Shown here: one piece after another, positions 5,780 to 14,590 of the stretch
Numbering within the stretch: position 1 is the stretch's first letter
Layout of the letters: each line of letters begins with the position of its first letter
Assembly: GCA_964437505.1 (NCBI GenBank)
Contig: CAYTGU010000006.1
Span: 16,881 to 80,880 of the forward strand
Source: JAHJDO01 sp964437505
Lineage (GTDB): Bacteria > JAHJDO01
DNA length: 64,000 nucleotides
Direction of reading: 5' to 3'
The notes under the pieces: generated by a model
Told to the model about the DNA's origin: nothing
The model's input: the letters and a program-made list of their open reading frames with translations, nothing else
The model's database searches: none
Made by a program: the position numbers and the translations under genes

Positions 5780-8730
5780 AAATCAAAAATCAATCTGGTA
5801 TTGCTCTAATAATAGTTGTCTCCATTATGGCTGTTCTTGCCTCTATTGCTGCTGCTTTTTCATACAGCATGATAATGGACCAGCGCGCAGCAGCCAATTA
5901 TATGAACGGGATAAAAGCGGACTATGTTGCAAAAGCAGGCATTCAGCACGCAATTGGCGTTCTAAAGAAGGATGGTGACCCGTCCAATAACGAATCAGGT
6001 GATTACTGTATGTATGAAGGATATGACTGGTATGGTGATGACTGGGGATATGATAGCACTTTGTTTGGAGGAGATACTGGTGGCGATGATTCAAATATAG
6101 ATAACGATAGCTCTACTCTGACTCAGACTTCTGGATGTGGCAGTGGTTATGATTCTCGATGGGTATATCTGACAGATTCACAGGGGAAACTGATTGGAAG
6201 ATACGCTGTTCTGGTTATTGATGAATCTGGCAAGGTAAATATAAATAGCGCAGGCGCAGGGCTCACATATGGGAACGAAGGCTGGACAACTGCTGAGATA
6301 AATCTTGGGCAGGTTTGCAGCGATATACTCTCCGATCAATCAAAGGCAGCAGATATCTTAAATATAATATACGGAACAGACGGTTGTTCCGGAATTGCTG
6401 ATCATGATGACAATGCTGACAGTGTCATCCTTAATAATGACGGAATAGATAATGATGGAGATGGAACAGCTGACGAAGGAGATGAGGGAGTAGATGATTC
6501 CGCAGAGTTTTATATTGCCAGGCCATACACTGCTTCCAGCGGTCTAAACGCTGATACGCCTTTTGTAACGATTGGGGAAGTCGTGTCTCTTGCCGGATTG
6601 AACAATTCAGATTATCAGTCATTATCTCCATATATCACAGCTTTTTCCTCTGACAAAAACCTCACGGATTCAGGGTTGGCACGGCTGAATATCAACGCTG
6701 TAAGCTCTGCAATGGAGTTGTATTCAGCTCTAAGGGATGCCTGCGAATATTGGGAAGGGACAGCAGCCTACTCAACAGCAGAGCTTGCTCAGATGGCAGT
6801 GAACATAATTGACTACAGAGACCGCGATAACGGCTCAACGCGAATTGATGTTGAAGATGATGCCGGCACTGTATTTACCCGATACGGCGTTGAAGGCATA
6901 AGAATAAATGAGGTAATGGTAAGGCCTGTGTTTAGGGAGGAAGCACCGGATCCACCCGACAGTAATGAGGGTACTGGCCTTGGATGGGAAGCACCTAATT
7001 GGACAAGTTCAGCTGTTGATGATAGTGGTATATGGTCTTGGTCTAGTATTCCTGACGGCACATATAAAGTAAAAATTTATGGTTCAGGAAATGTGGATTA
7101 CTGGATATATCCCAAGGTTAACGATTCGTGGTCAGGTGTGCATACAAAGGATTTACCTGATATCTCAACAGCAGATACAGTAATAATATCTGGTGGCGCA
7201 GGTGTATTTATGCTCAATGTTCGGGCTAATAATGATGATGATTACTGGTACCGTATTGAACTCTCCCAATCCCCTGACTGCGAGTATGTTGAGCTTGTAA
7301 ATATTTCCGAAAATGCAATTACAATGGACGGATGGCATCTGGAATTTCCAAATGGCCAGGTCGGCACTATTCCAAGCGGGACAAGTATCGCAAGAGGAGA
7401 TACAGTGGTTCTTGCTATAGATAAAGACGATACATACGACAATGATGGCATCTGGCAGAATAATGCGGCAAATGGCATCTCTCTTCAAAAGTCAGTTAGC
7501 GATGGTCTTTTGGATTCTACAACAGGCAAGTTTGATATAAACCAAGTCTATCAGCTCTCTTTTACGAATACGATTGAGGATGATATCCTCTGTGATACGG
7601 TTTTAGTAGATAGTCCTCTGCGTCTTTATGACGGACCCATCGCGCCAACCTCAGGCAATCCCGCGGGCCATATTGTTGATCAGGTTCTATGGGATAGTTC
7701 AATAATACAGGATAATGATTTTCTCTCTATGGAAAGGAATGACCCGACTTATATGGGAGTAGATGAATTAAATGATTCAGGCATCTTTGACAGCTGGCTT
7801 ATATGTGCAGATTCGGACAGAGGAACTCCAACATACGAAAACAACAATAATTCTCCAACTGTAAATATTAAGGTAAAAAACTCTCCATTTGCAAACATAG
7901 GGGAGATAGCGGATGTATCATTCAGCGGAGAGGAATGGGTGAACATAGGAAATAGTTCACATGGTGAAAATATAATAAGGAATATTGCAGACAGGATCAC
8001 TGTCTCAGGAAGACGGCTTGATGCGGAGTTTGGGGTCCATACAGGTTCAAACTGGGACTCTTCTCCAGAGGTAATACCAACATCAGAGGTAGCGCGTTCT
8101 ACAAATCCCGGAGATCTTTACTGGTTCAAGGCAACCGCTTCAGCAAGTTCAACAGAGGACACATGGACATGGTACACAACAATAGACAGATTTGAGGCAG
8201 ATACATACATCATGTACGTTTACGGAAGAGAAGGCGGGACAATGAGAGTGAGAGTAGGCAATGATACTGCAATTATTACTCCAAGCTCAGATTATGGTGC
8301 TAGGTTTGGGCAGGTTGTTATATCAGATACTACTTTGAATGTCGCTCTTCTGTCTCCAGATGTTAGTTCAGACTCAACATACTTTGATTATATTCTCCTT
8401 ACACCAGCGTCAAAGACTTATGGAAGATTGAATATAAATACAGCTGGCTATACTGTTCTTCAGTCACTTAAGGGAATAGGGACTGATACAGCAGAGAAGA
8501 TTACGGCTGATACTCCATTTCGTAGTATTGGGGAGCTTGTTACTGCTCCAACAGCATCTATAGGAACTACGAATTTCCAACCAATTTCAAATCTCATTAC
8601 AACAAAATCCAATGTATTCAAGATAATCTGCACAGGCCAGTCAATTCTGGATAAGAATGGTGACGGGACTTTTGATACAGACGACGAGGTGCTCGGGGAG
8701 AGGAAGATCACAGTTATTTATGAGAGATAA
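5776..8730 (+). CDS. Very large GspK-like minor pseudopilin with lamin-tail-type insertion
   Basis: 984 residues, about three times the usual GspK. The leader KIKNQSG is followed by IALIIVVSIMAVLASIAAA, lacking Glu at +5 as GspK does. GspK-type helical segments with LNIN motifs occur near residue 301 (ARLNINAVSS) and 882 (GRLNINTAG, then LKGIGTDTAEKI, a helix-hairpin-helix-like turn). Between them lie an acidic DNDGDG segment (~215-235) like calcium loops, and a region at ~500-630 (CEYVELVNISENAITMDGW, then GDTVVLAIDKD) resembling a lamin-tail domain. GspK caps the pseudopilus with GspI and GspJ, so this protein probably makes an oversized tip, perhaps for adhesion or cargo contact. It closes the pseudopilin operon. 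Confidence 0.85.
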   Translation: MKIKNQSGIALIIVVSIMAVLASIAAAFSYSMIMDQRAAANYMNGIKADYVAKAGIQHAIGVLKKDGDPSNNESGDYCMYEGYDWYGDDWGYDSTLFGGDTGGDDSNIDNDSSTLTQTSGCGSGYDSRWVYLTDSQGKLIGRYAVLVIDESGKVNINSAGAGLTYGNEGWTTAEINLGQVCSDILSDQSKAADILNIIYGTDGCSGIADHDDNADSVILNNDGIDNDGDGTADEGDEGVDDSAEFYIARPYTASSGLNADTPFVTIGEVVSLAGLNNSDYQSLSPYITAFSSDKNLTDSGLARLNINAVSSAMELYSALRDACEYWEGTAAYSTAELAQMAVNIIDYRDRDNGSTRIDVEDDAGTVFTRYGVEGIRINEVMVRPVFREEAPDPPDSNEGTGLGWEAPNWTSSAVDDSGIWSWSSIPDGTYKVKIYGSGNVDYWIYPKVNDSWSGVHTKDLPDISTADTVIISGGAGVFMLNVRANNDDDYWYRIELSQSPDCEYVELVNISENAITMDGWHLEFPNGQVGTIPSGTSIARGDTVVLAIDKDDTYDNDGIWQNNAANGISLQKSVSDGLLDSTTGKFDINQVYQLSFTNTIEDDILCDTVLVDSPLRLYDGPIAPTSGNPAGHIVDQVLWDSSIIQDNDFLSMERNDPTYMGVDELNDSGIFDSWLICADSDRGTPTYENNNNSPTVNIKVKNSPFANIGEIADVSFSGEEWVNIGNSSHGENIIRNIADRITVSGRRLDAEFGVHTGSNWDSSPEVIPTSEVARSTNPGDLYWFKATASASSTEDTWTWYTTIDRFEADTYIMYVYGREGGTMRVRVGNDTAIITPSSDYGARFGQVVISDTTLNVALLSPDVSSDSTYFDYILLTPASKTYGRLNINTAGYTVLQSLKGIGTDTAEKITADTPFRSIGELVTAPTASIGTTNFQPISNLITTKSNVFKIICTGQSILDKNGDGTFDTDDEVLGERKITVIYER

Positions 8731-8798
8731 TGGGAAAACAATTTCTAATTTCCAATTTTAAATTATTAATCAAGTCTTTAATGCTTTAATTTTTAATT
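8731..8798. repeat. A+T-rich spacer of low-complexity AATTTCTAATTT type
   Basis: This spacer is built of AATTTCTAATTTCC, TTTTAAATTATTAAT and TTTTTAATTATGAATTATG words. Similar words in the opposite sense (ATTAGAAATTTAAAATTAAT) occur after the four-helix-bundle gene, at 9150-9225, so the gene is framed by loosely inverted low-complexity DNA. No promoter or terminator could be distinguished in it. Confidence 0.5.
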
Positions 8799-9149
8799 AT
8801 GAATTATGATCTAGAAGAAAGAACAGCGAAATTTGGGGAAAAGATTATTATGCTTTCGAAAAAAATTCCTCAAAGTACAATAACTTCGCCTATTACTTCT
8901 CAATTGATAAGATCAGGCACAAGTCCTGGAGCAAACTACTGCGAAGCAACAGGTGCAAGTTCAAAGAAAGACTTTAAAAACAAGATACATATTTGTAAAA
9001 AAGAAATTCAAGAGACAAAGTACTGGTTAAGAATGCTGACGATAGCTTATCCTGAGGTTAAAGGTGAAGCAAGAAAATTATGGAAAGAAGCGCAGGAGTT
9101 AACATTGATATTTGCAAAGATTATCTCAACTCTGGATAAGAGAAAATAA
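8799..9149 (+). CDS. Four-helix-bundle protein of the 23S rRNA intervening-sequence (S23/IVP) family
   Basis: 116 residues. The segments ITSQLIRSGTSPGANYCEA, then KKDFKNKIHICKKEIQET and YWLRMLTIAYP are the hallmark of the S23/IVP-type four-helix bundle family (also the fold of the DGR accessory protein Avd). Function is unknown; members were first found within 23S rRNA insertions and now are known as scattered solitary genes. Here it is alone between the pseudopilin operon and prfB. I saw no reverse transcriptase or template/variable repeat pair, so a DGR role is not supported. The A+T-rich low-complexity flanks suggest it arrived as a small unit. Confidence 0.85.
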   Translation: MNYDLEERTAKFGEKIIMLSKKIPQSTITSPITSQLIRSGTSPGANYCEATGASSKKDFKNKIHICKKEIQETKYWLRMLTIAYPEVKGEARKLWKEAQELTLIFAKIISTLDKRK

Positions 9150-9237
9150 ATAGAAATTATAAAATTAGTAATTGATTGAAAATTAGAAATTTAAAATTAA
9201 TAATTCATGTGTAGGGTTACGGGTTTTGGAGTTTAGT

Positions 9238-10327
9238 ATGGATCAGTTAAAACACAGATTAAATGTATTGAGAAAGAACCTGGATCACGCAAAGGTGTAT
9301 CTTTGACTACTCCAAGAAGATTGAAGAAATAAAGCAGTTAGAAGAAGAGACTTCAAAGCCGGACTTCTGGACAGATAACAAAAAAGCCACAGGTATCATA
9401 AAACAGATCAAAATCCTAAAAGATATTATCACGCCTCTTAATAACCTTGTCAAAGAAACAAATAATGCGTTAGAACTGGTTGAGCTCGCTTTGTCAGAGA
9501 AGGATAACTCAATCTCTTCTGAAATTGCCGCAGAGCTTGAGAAGCTGGAAGAAGAGTATAAAAGTTTTGAATTAAAATTAACTTTAAGCGGAGAGTATGA
9601 CGGAAATAATGCTATTATGACCATTCATTCAGGCGCAGGAGGAACAGAAGCGTGCGATTGGGTAGAGATGCTGCTGAAAATGTATGTCAAGTGGGCGGAG
9701 AAAAGAGGTTTTAAAACGGAAATCGCAGATATTCTGGCTGGTGAAGAAGCTGGTATAAAAACCGTGACAATTATGATTAAGGGTGATTATGCGTACGGCT
9801 ATCTGCGTTCTGAAATAGGTGTACACAGACTTGTAAGAATATCTCCGTTTGATGCGAATAAAAGAAGACATACCTCATTCTGTTCAGTTGATGTGATTGC
9901 AGAAGTGGAGGACGAGGCTGATGTTGAGATCAAGGAAGATGACCTGAGAATTGATACTTACCGCGCAAGCGGTCATGGAGGACAGCATATCAATACCACT
10001 GACTCTGCTGTGCGTATAACACATCTGCCTACAGGCATAGTTACTCAATGTCAGAATGAACGCTCTCAGCTCAAAAACAAGTCAACGGCAATGAAGGTTC
10101 TGAAAGCCAGGCTGGTTGAACACCGCATGCGAAAGAAGGAAGAAGAGATGCAGAAATACAATAAAGATAAGAAGAAGATAGAATGGGGCTCCCAGATTCG
10201 TTCTTATGTATTTCAGCCGTATACACTTGTTAAGGATCATAGGACAGGCGCTGAAGTAGGAAATATTCAGGCGGTCATGGATGGGGATATAGACAAGTTT
10301 ATAGAAGCATTCTTAAAGATAAAGTAG
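9238..10327 (+). CDS. prfB: Peptide chain release factor 2 (with programmed +1 frameshift)
   Basis: RF2 releases proteins at UGA and UAA. The gene starts at ATG 9238 and reads 22 codons to an in-frame TGA at 9304-9306; slipping +1 at CTT-TGA (resuming GAC at 9305) opens the remaining 340 codons, giving ~362 residues, normal for RF2. The second frame contains the ribosomal GGQ motif (SGHGGQHINTTDSAV) and the SPF anticodon-like tripeptide (VRISPFDANKRRHTS) that selects UGA. This is the classic autoregulatory arrangement: low RF2 makes the ribosome pause at UGA and shift. A reading that begins at 9491 alone would miss the N-terminal domain. Confidence 0.95.
9291..9307 (+). promoter_or_regulatory. 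RF2 programmed frameshift site
   Basis: AAAGGTG (9291-9297) is a Shine-Dalgarno-like stimulator, followed by TAT, the slippery CTT, the stop TGA and C. In the well-studied case the stimulator is AGGGGG with the same spacing, so this copy is slightly weaker but complete, including the C after TGA that weakens termination. Confidence 0.9.
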
Positions 10328-10384
10328 TATCCCTTTTCTATTGCGTGTCTATATGCTGTATGTTAGAATTTATTCAGAGGCGAT

Positions 10385-10990
10385 ATGAAACATAATTTAT
10401 TGGTTTTTATTTCAAGTGTCATTTTTATTGTATTGGGGTTTTGTCAGCATGTTTTTGCTGTTGGCAAGATTGAGACGTTTGTAAGAGATCATCCTGTAGG
10501 AGTCTTTTTTTCAATTATGGGACCTGTAGTAGGTGCTTTATTTATTTATTGGATGGTTCATCACATATTCCGCCTTGGCAAAGCAGAAATGGATGTTGTT
10601 AAAGAAAAAATAGAACGATCGAAGAAAGATGAAGAAAAACACGAATTATTCACTAAAATTCCTGAAGGCAATATTGAACGAGGTCTCTCCCTGCCTTCTG
10701 TCAGATTAATTGCCAGAAGTCAGCATGGGTTTTTAAAAGAGTACAAATTAGGCGCTAATAAAGAGTTTTTTATTGGAAGGAGCGATACCTGCAATATTGG
10801 GATTAAAGAGATCAGAGTATCCAGGGTTCATGCAAAAATCAGGCCTGAAAAAGAGGGATACATTCTCTATGACTTGGTTAGTAAGGGAGGAACCATTGTT
10901 AACGGCATAAAGATAAAGAGATATCGTCTCAGACATAATGATAGAATTGGAATAGGATATACAGAAATAACATTCAAGATAGAGGTATAA
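10385..10990 (+). CDS. Membrane-anchored FHA-domain protein
   Basis: 201 residues. The N terminus has a hydrophobic segment (~4-25) that may be a signal peptide or first helix, then a second membrane segment (~40-62, VVGALFIYWMVHHIF). A charged linker leads to an FHA domain at ~105-200 with the conserved pattern FFIGRSDTCNIGI, VSRVHAKI and a GTIVNG turn. FHA domains bind phosphothreonine peptides, so it probably anchors a phospho-signalling partner at the inner face of the membrane. No Ser/Thr kinase is in the window. AGAGG precedes the ATG. Confidence 0.85.
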   Translation: MKHNLLVFISSVIFIVLGFCQHVFAVGKIETFVRDHPVGVFFSIMGPVVGALFIYWMVHHIFRLGKAEMDVVKEKIERSKKDEEKHELFTKIPEGNIERGLSLPSVRLIARSQHGFLKEYKLGANKEFFIGRSDTCNIGIKEIRVSRVHAKIRPEKEGYILYDLVSKGGTIVNGIKIKRYRLRHNDRIGIGYTEITFKIEV

Positions 10991-11009
10991 TTATAGTGGA
11001 GGTAAGAAC

Positions 11010-11879
11010 ATGTTTGAAGGGTCAATAGTTGCAATAGTTACACCATTTGAAGATGGCAAGATTGATGAACGCAGGTTATCAGAACTTATTGAGTTTCATA
11101 TTTCAGAGGGCACAAGCGCAATTCTTCCATGTGGATGTACAGGAGAGGCAGCTACACTTACCCATAAAGAACAGGAATACATGATAAAATTAGTTATTGG
11201 TATTGTTAATAAGAGAGTTCCTGTGATTGCCGGAACAGGTTCAAATAGTACTGAAGAAGCTCTGGCACTTACAAAATCGGCTAAAGAGGCTGGAGCAGAT
11301 GGAGCCTTGCTGATTACTCCATACTATAATAAACCAACTCCAAGAGGGCAGTATTTGCATTATGAGAAGATAGCTAAGGCGGTGGATATTCCTGTTATAC
11401 TGTATAATGTGCCTTCCAGAACAGGTATAAGCATTCTGCCCAGGACCATTGCGGAGCTTTCAAAGATTGATAATATTGTGGGTATAAAGGAAGCAAGCGG
11501 GAGCCTGGACCAGGTCAGTGCTATAATAGATCTGTGTGATATAACTGTTCTTTCAGGAGATGATGCGTTAACCCTGCCTATGATGGTGCTTGGAGCAAAG
11601 GGAGTAATCTCAGTTGCAGCGAATATAGTTCCAAAGCGTATGGCTATGATGGTGAAGAATTTTATGGCTGGCAACTTAGAAGAATCCAGAAAAATTCATT
11701 TCAGCCTGTTTCCGCTGTTTAAGGCATTATTCTATGAAACAAATCCAATCCCTGTAAAAACAGCTCTTGGAATGATGGGCAGGATAACTCCCGAATTAAG
11801 ACTGCCTCTTTGTGAGATAGAAAATGAGAACAGGGAAAGATTAAGAAAGGTACTGACTGATACGGGGGTTTTGTCATGA
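11010..11879 (+). CDS. dapA: 4-hydroxy-tetrahydrodipicolinate synthase
   Basis: 289 residues, the usual length. DapA condenses pyruvate with aspartate semialdehyde, the first step committed to lysine and diaminopimelate. The N terminus GSIVAIVTPFEDGKID, the GCTGEAATL pyruvate loop, the catalytic Tyr in LYNVPSRTG and the Schiff-base Lys in VGIKEASGSL are all present. GTGGAGGT precedes the ATG. The stop overlaps the dapB start by 4 bases, so the two are a coupled pair supplying peptidoglycan and lysine. Confidence 0.95.
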   Translation: MFEGSIVAIVTPFEDGKIDERRLSELIEFHISEGTSAILPCGCTGEAATLTHKEQEYMIKLVIGIVNKRVPVIAGTGSNSTEEALALTKSAKEAGADGALLITPYYNKPTPRGQYLHYEKIAKAVDIPVILYNVPSRTGISILPRTIAELSKIDNIVGIKEASGSLDQVSAIIDLCDITVLSGDDALTLPMMVLGAKGVISVAANIVPKRMAMMVKNFMAGNLEESRKIHFSLFPLFKALFYETNPIPVKTALGMMGRITPELRLPLCEIENENRERLRKVLTDTGVLS

Positions 11880-12649
11880 TTAATGTAATTGTTAATGGTG
11901 CGTGCGGAAAAATGGGAAAGAGAATAATTGCTCTCTTATCCATGCAGAAAGATTTGCGTCTTTTTGGAGCGGTTGAGATTTTATCTCATCCTGATATAGG
12001 GAAAGATGTTGGCGTAAAGGTAACCTCCTCTGTTAAGGACATTATAAAGGATGCAGATGTTGTAGTTGATTTCTCATCTGCAGAGGGAGCTCTTGCATCT
12101 GCCGGAGTCTGTGCAAAGCATAAGAAAGCGCTAATTATTGGCACTACTGGATTGAGCGTTGAAGCGTTATCTGAGATAAAAAGCATCTCTCGTATAGTTC
12201 CCTGTCTTGTTTCTTCAAATATGAGTGTTGGTATTAATCTTTTGAGTAGGCTTGTTGAGCAGACGTCAAGCATATTAGGAGATGAATACGACGTGGAGAT
12301 TATAGAGGCGCATCATAGGTTTAAGAAGGATGCTCCAAGTGGTACGGCAAAAACTCTTGCTGAAATTATTTCGAAGGTAAAAGGTAAGCAGCTTAAGGAT
12401 GTGGCTACCTACGGCAGAGAAGGACTGGTTGGAGAAAGAAAGCTAAATGAGATTGGAATACATGCTGTTAGAGCAGGCGATATAGTTGGAGAACATACGG
12501 TTATATTTGCAGGAGCTGGCGAAAGAATAGAACTCAAGCATATTGCAAGCACAAGGGATACATTTGCGCAGGGAGTTATTAAAGCAATAAAATTCATTAG
12601 TACCCAAAGAGCAGGACTCTATGATATGAAGGATGTGCTGGGGGTTTAA
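11876..12649 (+). CDS. dapB: 4-hydroxy-tetrahydrodipicolinate reductase
   Basis: 257 residues. DapB reduces the dapA product with NAD(P)H. The Rossmann motif at the start is VNGACGKMGKRI, the active-site motif is EAHHRFKKDAPSGTA, and the C-terminal segment VGEHTVIFAG is typical. It is translated with dapA through a 4-base overlap and is followed at once by folK, so diaminopimelate and folate steps share one transcript. No later dap genes are in the window. Confidence 0.95.
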   Translation: MINVIVNGACGKMGKRIIALLSMQKDLRLFGAVEILSHPDIGKDVGVKVTSSVKDIIKDADVVVDFSSAEGALASAGVCAKHKKALIIGTTGLSVEALSEIKSISRIVPCLVSSNMSVGINLLSRLVEQTSSILGDEYDVEIIEAHHRFKKDAPSGTAKTLAEIISKVKGKQLKDVATYGREGLVGERKLNEIGIHAVRAGDIVGEHTVIFAGAGERIELKHIASTRDTFAQGVIKAIKFISTQRAGLYDMKDVLGV

Positions 12650-12650
12650 A

Positions 12651-13133
12651 GTGTGTATATATTTAAGTCTTGGTTCAAATATAGGAAAGCGCAAGGCAAG
12701 TATTCAGAAAGCTGTTCGGCTCTTGTCTCAAAATCCGCGGATTGATGTCAAGAAGTGTTCTTCATTTTATGAAACAAGTCCTGTCGGCGTGGAGAAGCAA
12801 CCGTGGTTTGTGAACTGCGCAGTTGAAGTTGAGACAGATATTGAGCCTAAAGACTTATTGAAAATTATTAAAGATATTGAGCTTTCCATGGGAAGAAAAA
12901 GTTCATTTGTTGGAGCCCCTCGGGAAATAGACATAGATATAGTTTTTTTTAAGAATATTGTTTTGAATGAACAGGTTTTGAAAATTCCTCATTCTCAAGC
13001 GCACAGGAGAGCGTTTGTGTTGGCTCCTTTAGCTGAGATTATTGAGGATTTGATACATCCTGTTCTTGGAAAGTCTGTGAAACAGTTGCTGGATGAGATA
13101 ACAGAAGAACAAATTGTTAGGAAAATGAAATAG
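12651..13133 (+). CDS. folK: 2-amino-4-hydroxy-6-hydroxymethyldihydropteridine pyrophosphokinase
   Basis: About 160 residues from GTG 12651. HPPK transfers pyrophosphate from ATP to the pterin in folate synthesis. The start CIYLSLGSNIGKR, the FYETSPVG loop, NCAVEVET, and PREIDIDIVFF with its two metal-binding Asp residues identify it. I prefer GTG 12651, preceded by GGGGG at a good distance, because it gives the usual N-terminus; ATG 12633 would overlap dapB by 17 bases. No folP or folB is adjacent. The next gene follows directly after the stop. Confidence 0.92.
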   Translation: MCIYLSLGSNIGKRKASIQKAVRLLSQNPRIDVKKCSSFYETSPVGVEKQPWFVNCAVEVETDIEPKDLLKIIKDIELSMGRKSSFVGAPREIDIDIVFFKNIVLNEQVLKIPHSQAHRRAFVLAPLAEIIEDLIHPVLGKSVKQLLDEITEEQIVRKMK

Positions 13134-13799
13134 ATGCTAGAGGGTAAATATATTGTTATTGAAGGCACTATTGGTGTAGGAAAGACATCTCTTGCCAGAG
13201 AGCTCTCAAGAGAGATTAACGGGAAACTGGTTCTTGAGAAAAGTGAAGAAAACCCATTTCTGGAGAAGTTTTATGCGAATGCAGAAGAATATGCCTTTCA
13301 AGCGCAGATTTTCTTTCTTCTCTCAAGATATAGCCAGCAGCAAAAAATATTGCAGAGAGAGCTTTTTAAAAGGGCTGTTGTGTGTGACTATTTATTCACA
13401 AAGGATAGAATATTTGCATATCTTAATCTTAATGAGGATGAATTGGGATTATATAATCATCTTGAACCTCTGCTTGCCAAGAGGATTCCTGCACCCGATT
13501 TAGTAATATATCTTCAGGCATCTACCTCAGTTTTAATTCAACGCATAAAAAATAGAGGAAAGCAATATGAGATGGAAATTTCCGAGAAATACATAGAAGA
13601 GCTTAATAAAGCGTATAACCATTTCTTTTTTCTATATAAAGACAGCCCGCTGCTTTTTGTGGATACTGACCAGATAGATTTTGTTCATAGCAAGATAGAC
13701 CTTAATGATTTGATTAAAACAATAAAAGACATGCGAGGAGGTACTCAATATTATAAGCCTGTTTCCTCAGATATATTTATAGAAAGGACATTATCATGA
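13134..13799 (+). CDS. Deoxynucleoside kinase (dAK/dGK/dCK family)
   Basis: 221 residues. The P-loop IEGTIGVGKTSLA at the N terminus, the CDYLFTKDRIFA motif (DRS-like region) and LVIYLQASTSVLIQRI-NRGKQYE lid are those of the deoxyadenosine/deoxycytidine/deoxyguanosine kinase family used in nucleotide salvage. Which nucleoside is preferred cannot be read from sequence. Its ATG directly follows the folK stop, and its end overlaps panB by 4 bases, so it is in the middle of a vitamin/salvage operon. Confidence 0.9.
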   Translation: MLEGKYIVIEGTIGVGKTSLARELSREINGKLVLEKSEENPFLEKFYANAEEYAFQAQIFFLLSRYSQQQKILQRELFKRAVVCDYLFTKDRIFAYLNLNEDELGLYNHLEPLLAKRIPAPDLVIYLQASTSVLIQRIKNRGKQYEMEISEKYIEELNKAYNHFFFLYKDSPLLFVDTDQIDFVHSKIDLNDLIKTIKDMRGGTQYYKPVSSDIFIERTLS

Positions 13800-14590
13800 A
13801 AAAAACAGCTGTAGTAATTCGGGACATGAAAGGGACAAAAAAGATTGTTGCTCTTACTTCTTACAGTTATTGGATGACAACTATTATTAATCAGGCAGAT
13901 ATTGATTTAATTCTTGTTGGTGATTCACTTGCATCTGTGATGCTCGGGTACAAGGATACTATACCGGTAACAATGGATGAAATGATACATCATACCAAAG
14001 CTGTATCAAGAGCCAAGCCTGATTCACTGATTGTCGCAGATATGCCGTTTATGTCGTATCAGGTAAGTTCGGAGCAAGCGGTTGAAAATGCGGGCAGGTT
14101 TATAAAAGAAGCAGGAGCTGAGGCAGTTAAGCTGGAAGGGGGAAAGCAGATAGAAGATGCTGTATATAGGATTGTTCAGGCAGGAATTCCGGTATTAGGT
14201 CATATAGGACTGACTCCTCAATCAATTCATCAGATCGGGGGATATAGAGTTCAGGGAAGGGATTCTGCGAAAGCTAAGAATCTCGTTGAAGATGCTTTGC
14301 TGCTTGAAGAAACAGGGGCTTTTGCTGTTGTTCTTGAATGTGTTCCATACTCGCTCGCAAAGGACATAACAAAAAAACTTCATATCCCGACTATTGGGAT
14401 TGGGGCAGGTCCGTACTGTGATGGACAAATATTAGTGATACACGATATGCTTGGCCTAAAAACAGGACACGTTCCAAAATTTGTTAAGCAGTATTCCAAT
14501 CTAACAGAACCTATCGCAAAAGCGCTTGAGGCCTATAAAAAAGATGTACATGCAGGAAAATTCCCTGATAAAGAGCATAGTTACGAATGA
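13796..14590 (+). CDS. panB: 3-methyl-2-oxobutanoate hydroxymethyltransferase
   Basis: 264 residues, normal. PanB adds a hydroxymethyl group from methylenetetrahydrofolate to ketoisovalerate, the first step to pantothenate. The motifs DLILVGDSLASVMLGY, VADMPFMSY, VKLEGG, LGHIGLTPQ and IPTIGIGAG with GPYCDGQILV are all present, including the Mg-binding Asp residues. It overlaps the kinase upstream and panC downstream by 4 bases each. The branched-chain-type aminotransferase two genes on may connect the ketoisovalerate pool. Confidence 0.96.
   Translation: MKKTAVVIRDMKGTKKIVALTSYSYWMTTIINQADIDLILVGDSLASVMLGYKDTIPVTMDEMIHHTKAVSRAKPDSLIVADMPFMSYQVSSEQAVENAGRFIKEAGAEAVKLEGGKQIEDAVYRIVQAGIPVLGHIGLTPQSIHQIGGYRVQGRDSAKAKNLVEDALLLEETGAFAVVLECVPYSLAKDITKKLHIPTIGIGAGPYCDGQILVIHDMLGLKTGHVPKFVKQYSNLTEPIAKALEAYKKDVHAGKFPDKEHSYE

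Noticed and set aside
8799..9149. Diversity-generating retroelement accessory protein (Avd)
   Set aside because: The fold family fits, but there is no reverse transcriptase gene and no template/variable repeat pair in the window.
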